A stretch of 7,062 nt of DNA, taken from contig CALESS010000133.1 of assembly GCA_937907495.1 (NCBI GenBank), positions 1 to 7,062 of the forward strand, read 5' to 3'. The DNA is from an uncultured Anaerolineaceae bacterium. Lineage in GTDB: Bacteria; Chloroflexota; Anaerolineae; Anaerolineales; Anaerolineaceae. The stretch's first letter is position 1, and every line of letters begins with the position of its first letter. Position numbers and translations under genes: made by a program. Positions 1-7,062 of this stretch are shown in pieces. The notes beneath the pieces were generated by a model. The model saw only the letters and a program-made list of their open reading frames with translations. It made no database searches and was not told the origin of the DNA.

Positions 1-1
1 A

Positions 2-1237
2 TCACCGGTGATGACCCTGAAGAACAAGCATGTATTTCCCTTACCCTATCCTCCCGGTCAGCCCCCGCCGGATTGGCTCAACGAAAGCGGGTCTACCCAG
101 GGGTTATCTTCACAGGTTATTTTGCAATTACTAGCCAACGCTTCCCAGGCGGAAGAACCGCAGGTTTTGGTTCTCGGTGGCAGCCTGCCTGCCAGCCCCC
201 TGGGGGACATCACCATTGCGGAACCGGTCATGGCTTATATCGCCGCCCACCCCTGGATTCATCCTGTGACCCTTTCTGACTTGCTGACGATACCGGCGGT
301 ACCTTGGTCAAGTCCAACCTCCGCAAATACTCAACCGGTTTCAAGTCTGGAACGGGAGATTTTCCAGTCTCTCCAGGCAGCTCCCCAGAATGAATTCACC
401 CGCTCAGCCCTCGAAATGTACCTTCAGCTCACCAACTTTTCTACTCAGAATCCAGCACGTGAATTAGCACCTGCCTACCTTCCGCAAGTCAACAATCTCC
501 TGCGGGCTGCTGCCTGGGCTTCCAACCGGACTGCGCAGCAAACCTGCGATGTGGATTTGGATTCTGATGGGCACCCGGAATGCATCCTCTCCAACCATCA
601 GATATTCCTGATCCTCGATCCATTGGGGGGCCGGTTGGAATTCGCAGCCGGCTGCCTCTCCCCCTCTCATTGCATCCAATGGCTGGGCAATACCGCCCAA
701 TTCGCAATAGGGCTATCAGACTCTGCTCGCTGGGACCGAACCCATCCCTTCAACCCGGATCCGGCTGTCATGCCGGGTGCACTGACGAGTGCCCAAGAGC
801 AATTCATCCACTATGAGTACCACCTTGAGCGAGACTCGTTGACTTTCCACTCCCCAGAGCTGGGGATAACCAAAACGTTTCAATTAAACCCCTCCAGCGT
901 GTTGGTTAAAATCCATTCCTCGGGACCTCTTTCCTACACAATTCCGCTCATCCTGGACCCCTCTCGCAGAAATAAACCTGGTTGGTCGGATATTTTAACT
1001 TCCTTCATGCGGTCCTCCCACCAGGTTACATTTCAAGAGGGAGGAAAAACAATACTTGATATTGTTGTCATTGGATCGGAAATGGAACTCTCTCCCCTGG
1101 TTCCATCGTCCAGTTGGTTGAATCAACCTGAAAATCCTGACCTGGCTTACGTTGATTATTTCTTCCAGCCCTTGCCGGTTACCTTAATGCAGGTTGCTCC
1201 TTCCCCTGAATGGACGATTGAATTCCACCTGCCCTGA
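2..1237 (+). CDS. C-terminal part of an unrecognised, probably exported protein (possibly carbohydrate-active), 5' partial
   Basis: The frame is open from base 2, with a GTG at 8 and an ATG at 11, but no Shine-Dalgarno sequence can be judged so close to the edge, and the protein begins without a signal peptide. It is most likely the tail of a longer protein. Residue numbers count from the GTG. Residues 52-96 (VLVLGG, then HPWIHPVTLSDLL) resemble the end of a TIM-barrel/deacetylase-like catalytic domain as in GH57-type proteins; this is recall, not a proven match. Residues 180-192 hold an Asp-rich stretch DVDLDSDG flanked by Cys180 and Cys192, like a calcium-binding loop. Cys216 and Cys222 could form a second disulfide. 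From about 197 to the end the pattern is beta-rich (GGRLEF, GITKTFQL, IPLILDP), fitting a sugar-binding or accessory beta-sandwich. The gene ends 61 bp before rex with no clear terminator between. Coding is confident; function is not. Confidence 0.7.
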   Translation, partial: SPVMTLKNKHVFPLPYPPGQPPPDWLNESGSTQGLSSQVILQLLANASQAEEPQVLVLGGSLPASPLGDITIAEPVMAYIAAHPWIHPVTLSDLLTIPAVPWSSPTSANTQPVSSLEREIFQSLQAAPQNEFTRSALEMYLQLTNFSTQNPARELAPAYLPQVNNLLRAAAWASNRTAQQTCDVDLDSDGHPECILSNHQIFLILDPLGGRLEFAAGCLSPSHCIQWLGNTAQFAIGLSDSARWDRTHPFNPDPAVMPGALTSAQEQFIHYEYHLERDSLTFHSPELGITKTFQLNPSSVLVKIHSSGPLSYTIPLILDPSRRNKPGWSDILTSFMRSSHQVTFQEGGKTILDIVVIGSEMELSPLVPSSSWLNQPENPDLAYVDYFFQPLPVTLMQVAPSPEWTIEFHLP

Positions 1238-1242
1238 AATTT

Positions 1243-1271
1243 TTGCGATTTTGATGGGTCTGTGATACATT
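1243..1271 (+). promoter_or_regulatory. Possible sigma-70-type promoter of rex
   Basis: TTGCGA (1243-1248) and TACATT (1266-1271) are separated by 17 bp and each matches four of six consensus bases. The site lies in the only gap between the upstream gene and rex and would give a leader of about 20 nt. An overlapping alternative -10, TATACA at 1271-1276, is equally good by eye. The match is weak and in AT-rich DNA. Confidence 0.3.
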
Positions 1272-1277
1272 ATACAT
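1260..1277 (+). promoter_or_regulatory. Weak candidate Rex operator (autoregulation)
   Basis: The sequence CTGTGATACATTATACAT has one good Rex-type half site (TGTGA), a 6-bp spacer and a degenerate second half (ATACA instead of TCACA). Known Rex operators follow TTGTGA-N6-TCACAA. It overlaps the proposed -10 element, where a repressor would be expected to act, and many rex genes are autoregulated. The right half is poor, so this is only a candidate. Confidence 0.22.
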
Positions 1278-1298
1278 ATCTCTGCTTGATGAGGACCT

Positions 1299-1934
1299 AT
1301 GCACAGCCAAAATATTCCCGATATCGTCGTCCGCAGATTGCCCTCTTACCTGCAAGTATTATTGCACCTCAAGAAGAACGGCTCCCTGACCACCAATTCC
1401 CAGGAATTGGGAAGGATATTGGGGATTTCTGCGGCCCAAATCCGAAAGGATTTTTCCCATTATGGTGAATTCGGCAAACAGGGAACGGGGTATTCAGTTC
1501 CCTATTTGATTGATCAATTAACCTCCATCCTCAAGGTGGACCGGGTTTGGGATATCGCTCTCATTGGCGCAGGAGACCTGGGTCACGCCATCGCCCGCTA
1601 CGGGGGTTTTGCAAACCGCGGCTTTCGCATTAAGTTGATTTTTGACAACGACCCCGCAAAAATCGGCCAGAAGATCGGTGAATTCACAATCCTGGATTTT
1701 GCTTCGATTTCCGAAGAACTTTCCTGGCATCAAATCAAAATGGCAATGCTGACCGTGCCCGCTGCCCAGGCCCAATCCGTGGCTGAGCAACTGGTAAAAG
1801 CCGGGATTCGTTCCATCCTCTCCTATGCTCCCATCACCTTGAGCCTGCCAGAAAACCTGTGCTGCATCGAATACGCCAATCCCATCCTGCAATTGCAGCA
1901 CATGACATATTATCTCGGCGCCAGCGAGGATTAA
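1299..1934 (+). CDS. rex: Redox-sensing transcriptional repressor Rex
   Basis: Rex is a cytoplasmic homodimer that binds operators when NAD+ is abundant and releases them when NADH rises, controlling fermentation and respiration genes. The 211 residues match the usual family length. Residues 4-78 form the winged-helix DNA-binding domain, with the family-typical stretches IPDIVVRRLPSYL (6-18), GISAAQIRKDFSHYGEFGKQ (42-61) and GTGY (62-65). Residues 85-211 form the Rossmann domain: GAGDLG (90-95) is the dinucleotide-binding loop, FDNDPAKIG (115-123) supplies the acidic residues at the end of the second strand, and the C-terminal helix contains YYLG (204-207), as in the domain-swapped Rex dimer. 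GAGGA at 1291-1295 lies only 3 nt before the ATG, a short spacing, but no better start exists because the family's conserved N-terminus begins a few residues later. It converges on the ATP synthase operon and ends before a shared hairpin. Confidence 0.95.
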   Translation: MHSQNIPDIVVRRLPSYLQVLLHLKKNGSLTTNSQELGRILGISAAQIRKDFSHYGEFGKQGTGYSVPYLIDQLTSILKVDRVWDIALIGAGDLGHAIARYGGFANRGFRIKLIFDNDPAKIGQKIGEFTILDFASISEELSWHQIKMAMLTVPAAQAQSVAEQLVKAGIRSILSYAPITLSLPENLCCIEYANPILQLQHMTYYLGASED

Positions 1935-1979
1935 GTCACTTCTTTCTATCAACCTTGGGAACACCATCATCCATTGGAA

Positions 1980-2022
1980 AAACACCTGCGGATGGTTCAA
2001 TCTGAACCATTCGCAGGTGTTT
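1980..2022. terminator. Bidirectional intrinsic terminator between rex and the atp/mreB-like operon
   Basis: The arms 1980-1998 and 2004-2022 form a 19-bp stem around the 5-nt loop AATCT, with one G-T wobble (1991/2011). Five A residues at 1978-1982 read as a U-run after the hairpin on the - strand, while the + strand is followed by TTTCATTCTTC. It starts 45 bp after the rex stop and lies 28 bp beyond the stop of the convergent gene, so it can end both transcripts. The U-run is better for - strand transcription. Confidence 0.85.
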
Positions 2023-2050
2023 CATTCTTCGGTTGGGGTTTTTTTGAAGT

Positions 2051-3058
2051 CTAACTGGTAATCAAACTTCGCCGCAGGGCATCCCGCATTCCCAGCGCTC
2101 GCACTGCACCTTCCGCAGTGCAGGTGACGGGGTTATCCACCAGGTATGCAGGAATACCCAGGCTCTTGGTCAGGTATTTATCAATCCCGCGCATCTGGGC
2201 ACCGCCTCCACACACCGCCATGCCGCGGTCAATGATATCGGAAATCAACTCTGGAGGCGTTTTCTCCAATACCCGCTTGATGGTTCCAGCCACTTCATTC
2301 AAAGGGTCCTGTAAGGCTTCAATAATATCATCGGAGGTCAACTTCACCGGCCTTGGCAGCCCGGTCACCTGGTCTTGTCCCTGGACTTCCAGCACTTGTT
2401 GTTGATCCTGAGGGATTGCCGCCCCCAGCTTGATCTTCAACATTTCAGCCGTCATCTGCCCGATGATGATGCCAAACTTCTTACGCACATACGCAATGAT
2501 GGTTTCATCCATCTTAAGACCGCCCATGCGGGAAGTTTCAGCGGTCACCACACCGTTCATTGCCAGCACCGCCGCCTGCGTGGTTCCACCGCCCAGGGAG
2601 ACGATCATGTTGCCCGAGGGCGTGCCAATTGGCAGATCCACACCCAGGGCTGCTGCCAGGGGCTGTTGAATCAGGTAGACTTCCCGGCTGCCCGCTCCCA
2701 GCCCCGCTTCGTGGACAGCCCGGGTTTCAACGCTGGTGATCCCATAGGGAATCGTGAGGATGAGCTTGGGCCGGAAAATCAACATGGGCCCAACCATCTT
2801 TTTCAATAAAAAAGCCAGCAAAGTCTCTGTAATCTCATATTCAGCAATCACCCCATTTTGCAGGGGGCGTACCACTTCAATGGTTTCCGGTACCTTACCG
2901 TACATGTCTTTGGCGGCCTGCCCCCACTCCACCATTTTTTGTTCAGCAACCACAATCGCCACTACGGTGGGTTCGTTAAGCAAGATTTGCTTCCCTTCCA
3001 CCACCACAGTGTTCAAAGTTCCGAGATCAATTCCAATCTCTCTGGAAAAAACAGGCAT
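2051..3058 (-). CDS. MreB/actin-like protein with altered ATPase residues
   Basis: This is a 335-residue actin-fold protein of the MreB family, which forms membrane-bound filaments that organise cell-wall synthesis and cell shape. Length and collinearity with MreB are complete. The phosphate-1 motif GIDLGT (9-14, Asp11) is intact, as are LNEPTVVA (27-34), RPLQNGVIAEYE (64-75), TAE..K (203-208), TPPELISDIIDRG (267-279) and the adenosine motif GGGA (284-287). LIF (93-95) matches the hydrophobic membrane-insertion loop known in MreB. Key catalytic positions differ: the usual Glu-Glu-Pro is QQP (131-133), and phosphate-2, normally DIGGGTTE, reads SLGGGTTQ (154-161). GGD is also changed to GGL (179-181). 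The codons were checked directly (2663-2668, 2597-2599, 2576-2578). AAGGA at 3070-3074 lies 11 nt before the ATG. It follows atpC by 30 bp and is probably cotranscribed. It could be a specialised paralogue rather than the cell's main MreB, so no symbol is given. Confidence 0.9.
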   Translation of the reverse strand: MPVFSREIGIDLGTLNTVVVEGKQILLNEPTVVAIVVAEQKMVEWGQAAKDMYGKVPETIEVVRPLQNGVIAEYEITETLLAFLLKKMVGPMLIFRPKLILTIPYGITSVETRAVHEAGLGAGSREVYLIQQPLAAALGVDLPIGTPSGNMIVSLGGGTTQAAVLAMNGVVTAETSRMGGLKMDETIIAYVRKKFGIIIGQMTAEMLKIKLGAAIPQDQQQVLEVQGQDQVTGLPRPVKLTSDDIIEALQDPLNEVAGTIKRVLEKTPPELISDIIDRGMAVCGGGAQMRGIDKYLTKSLGIPAYLVDNPVTCTAEGAVRALGMRDALRRSLITS

Positions 3059-3088
3059 ATAAATTCGCTTCCTTAGTACCAGGCAGGA

Positions 3089-3508
3089 TTAACGACGCCG
3101 CTGGCGAAACCGCTTTGCAGCATCAATTCGTAGATTCGATCTTTTCAAAGCCGCCTGGATTGTCAGGTAGCTGTCTGTATCCGGTGCAACACCATTCTTC
3201 AATATTTCTTCAGCTTTCTTATGCGCCATTTCAGCCCGGCGGATATCAATTTCTTCAACATTTTCAGCCGCATCTGCCAGCACCGTCACCTGGTCTGGTT
3301 GAACTTCAGCAATCCCACCTGCCACGGTAAAATTCTCTTCATTGCCCTGCGAGCGGACTGTGATGATGCCATATTGTAACACGGTCAACAAGGGGGAGTG
3401 ATTGGGTAAAATACCCATCACACCTTCCGCCCCGGGTAGAACGACAATATCTACATCACCCTGGAATACAATCCGGTCCTGGCTGACAATCTCACATCGG
3501 ATGGGCAT
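3089..3508 (-). CDS. atpC: F1F0 ATP synthase epsilon subunit
   Basis: Epsilon joins gamma to the c-ring in the rotor and can inhibit ATP hydrolysis through its C-terminal helices. The 139 residues are the usual size. Residues 1-84 form the beta-sandwich, with PGAEGVMGILPNHSPLLT (25-42) and the GGIAEVQ turn (64-70) typical of the family. Residues 85-139 form the two-helix C-terminal domain, complete here and ending in a strongly basic tail. The stretch I87-D88-x-x-R91-A92 matches the I/L-D-x-x-R-A motif described for ATP-binding bacterial epsilon subunits. The ATG is preceded by GGAGGAG at 3514-3520 with good spacing. It lies 23 bp after atpD and 30 bp before the MreB-like gene, without a terminator on either side. 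Confidence 0.96.
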   Translation of the reverse strand: MPIRCEIVSQDRIVFQGDVDIVVLPGAEGVMGILPNHSPLLTVLQYGIITVRSQGNEENFTVAGGIAEVQPDQVTVLADAAENVEEIDIRRAEMAHKKAEEILKNGVAPDTDSYLTIQAALKRSNLRIDAAKRFRQRRR

Positions 3509-3531
3509 CTGCGCTCCTCCAGCCTTTCAAC

Positions 3532-5851
<2,320 letters not shown>

Positions 5852-5872
5852 CTCTGCTCCTTGGGCGGCAGG

Positions 5873-7062
5873 TTAGGCTTGCCAGGTATGGTTGAACGCG
5901 GCCAGGGCTTGCTTCAACTTCTCTTCCGTTTCCGGAGTGATCATACGCCGTTCCGCAATATCCTTGCCAATCTCTGGATGTGAGGTCACCATATACCGCA
6001 GCAATGCTGCCTGGTATTGTTTCACCTGCTCCACCGGGATTGCATCCACAAAGCCATTCACGCCTGCAAATAAGATGATCACCTCATCTTCAAGTGACAT
6101 GGGTTGATATTGCACCTGTTTGAGGATTTCCTGCAGCCGTTGGCCGCGGTTGAGCTGTTGCTGGGTGGACTTATCCAAGTCCGAGCCAAATTGGGCAAAG
6201 GCAGCCAATTCGCGGTAAGAGGCCATATCCAGGCGCAAGCGGCCCGCAACCTGCCGCATGGCCTTCGTTTGCGCCGAGCCGCCCACCCGGGAAACCGAAA
6301 TACCAACATTTACAGCCGGTCGAATGCCCGCATTAAACAAGTTATTTTCGAGGTAGATTTGACCATCGGTAATCGAAATCACGTTGGTCGGCACATAGGC
6401 AGAAACATCACCCAATAAAGTCTCGATGATGGGGAGAGCTGTCAACGAACCACCCGTCCCCTCCACCTTCACGACTTTGTAATTTTCAGAATCGCTTCTA
6501 TCCTTCAAGGCTTGTTCAGCATCATGCTTTGAGCGCGGACCCCGAAACACCAAGTTCTCTATTCCATCCTCTGCGGTAGCCGTATTGCCCTCAAACGAAA
6601 CCGGTACGATCACGAATTCATCTGCCAACCGGGCTGCTCGCTCCAATAATCGGGAGTGGAGGTAAAAAACATCCCCGGGATAGGCCTCACGACCAGGTGG
6701 ACGCCGTAACAGCAAGCTCACTTGCCGGTAAGCCCAGGCATGTTTGGAGAGATCGTCATAAATGACCAGCGCATCCCGGCCAGCCTCCATGAACTCTTCT
6801 CCAATCGCACAGCCCGCGTAAGGGGCAATGTACTGTAACGCAGCGGCATCATCCGCTGACGCCAGCACAACCACGGTATGCTCCATCGCCCCGTTCTTTT
6901 CCAGCAGGGCGATTGTACGGGCGACAGCGGCTTTCTTCTGCCCGATGGCAACGTAAATACAGATTAAGTTCTTGCCCTTCTGATTGATGATGGTATCAAT
7001 CGCCAGGGCAGTTTTTCCCGTCTGTCGGTCGCCAATGATCAGCTCCCGTTGGCCGCGCCCAA
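5873..7062 (-). CDS. atpA: F1F0 ATP synthase alpha subunit, 5' end outside the window
   Basis: Alpha alternates with beta in the F1 ring and carries non-catalytic nucleotide sites. The frame runs open to the right edge, so 395 residues are visible; by comparison with the family about 160 N-terminal residues are missing. Walker A GDRQTGKT lies at 7010-7033, near the edge. Further on come [55 protein letters not shown] and SVSRVGG, whose Arg (codon 6287-6289) is the arginine finger reaching the beta catalytic site. Between RLADE and TGGSLTALP is a segment of about 52 residues (6461..6616) where the shortest bacterial alphas have only a few residues; full length should therefore be near 555 instead of about 505-515. 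The methionine at 6886 is internal, not a start. It is the first visible gene of the operon. Confidence 0.97.
   Translation of the reverse strand, partial: GRGQRELIIGDRQTGKTALAIDTIINQKGKNLICIYVAIGQKKAAVARTIALLEKNGAMEHTVVVLASADDAAALQYIAPYAGCAIGEEFMEAGRDALVIYDDLSKHAWAYRQVSLLLRRPPGREAYPGDVFYLHSRLLERAARLADEFVIVPVSFEGNTATAEDGIENLVFRGPRSKHDAEQALKDRSDSENYKVVKVEGTGGSLTALPIIETLLGDVSAYVPTNVISITDGQIYLENNLFNAGIRPAVNVGISVSRVGGSAQTKAMRQVAGRLRLDMASYRELAAFAQFGSDLDKSTQQQLNRGQRLQEILKQVQYQPMSLEDEVIILFAGVNGFVDAIPVEQVKQYQAALLRYMVTSHPEIGKDIAERRMITPETEEKLKQALAAFNHTWQA
6461..6616 (-). other. Insert of about 50 residues in the alpha-subunit nucleotide-binding domain
   Basis: The segment from [10 protein letters not shown] to YKVVKVEG sits between the conserved helix [15 protein letters not shown] and [12 protein letters not shown]. 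It keeps the frame, has a mixed charged composition and contains [15 protein letters not shown], which looks like a short helix. In known F1 structures this junction is a surface turn on alpha, so the insert should project outward without disturbing the catalytic interface. I believe related Chloroflexota alphas have a comparable extension, but I cannot check it here. Confidence 0.75.

Noticed and set aside
1518..2000. 160-codon open frame on the - strand opposite rex
   Set aside because: It overlaps a clear rex gene for nearly its whole length, runs into the terminator hairpin, and its translation shows no family pattern.
2039..2045. Run of seven T as a second terminator before the MreB-like stop
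   Set aside because: There is no stable hairpin next to it, and the strong hairpin at 1980..2022 already explains termination.
2375..2809. 144-codon open frame on the + strand opposite the MreB-like gene
   Set aside because: It is a shadow of the real gene; composition and lack of a start signal argue against coding.
5873..6886. Reading atpA as a short 337-residue gene starting at 6886, or as truncated or frameshifted
   Set aside because: The same frame continues without a stop to the window edge and includes the Walker A motif GDRQTGKT at 7010-7033, so the gene is simply cut by the window.

Overview
The window is a stretch of bacterial chromosome of moderate GC content, best explained as a member of the Chloroflexota, probably near the class Anaerolineae. 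That placement is inferred from protein character: the Rex sequence, a long insert in the ATP synthase alpha subunit, and an MreB-like gene directly after atpC. It rests on recall, not on a database search.

Left part, + strand (1..1934): the 3' end of a large, probably exported protein (open at the left edge; possibly the C-terminal region of a glycoside-hydrolase/deacetylase-type protein) is followed after about 60 bp by rex, a complete NADH/NAD+-sensing repressor. A weak promoter and a weak Rex-like half-palindrome lie in the gap before rex. A strong 19-bp-stem hairpin with T/A-rich flanks (about 1980..2022) separates rex from the convergent operon and can end transcription from both sides.

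Right part, - strand (7062 down to 2051): the F1 end of an F-type ATP synthase operon, in the order atpA (partial, cut by the right edge), atpG, atpD, atpC, followed 30 bp later by an MreB/actin-like gene. Gaps are 21 to 34 bp, each gene has a Shine-Dalgarno sequence, and no terminator is visible until the shared hairpin, so all five are probably one transcript. The delta subunit and F0 genes are presumably upstream, beyond the window.

The four atp genes encode catalytic (alpha, beta), rotor (gamma) and inhibitory/rotor (epsilon) subunits that make ATP from the ion gradient. Rex, which reports redox state, sits tail-to-tail with them. The most unusual item is the last gene of the operon. It has a full actin-type fold, with phosphate-1 and adenosine motifs and a membrane-insertion loop, but the residues MreB uses for hydrolysis are replaced (Glu-Glu to Gln-Gln before the Pro-x-Ala-Ala-Ala motif, Asp to Ser and Glu to Gln in phosphate-2). 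This suggests a natural nucleotide-binding but non-hydrolysing MreB paralogue tied to ATP synthase expression. No mobile element, CRISPR array, tRNA or rRNA was seen, and no gene-free stretch exceeds about 120 bp.
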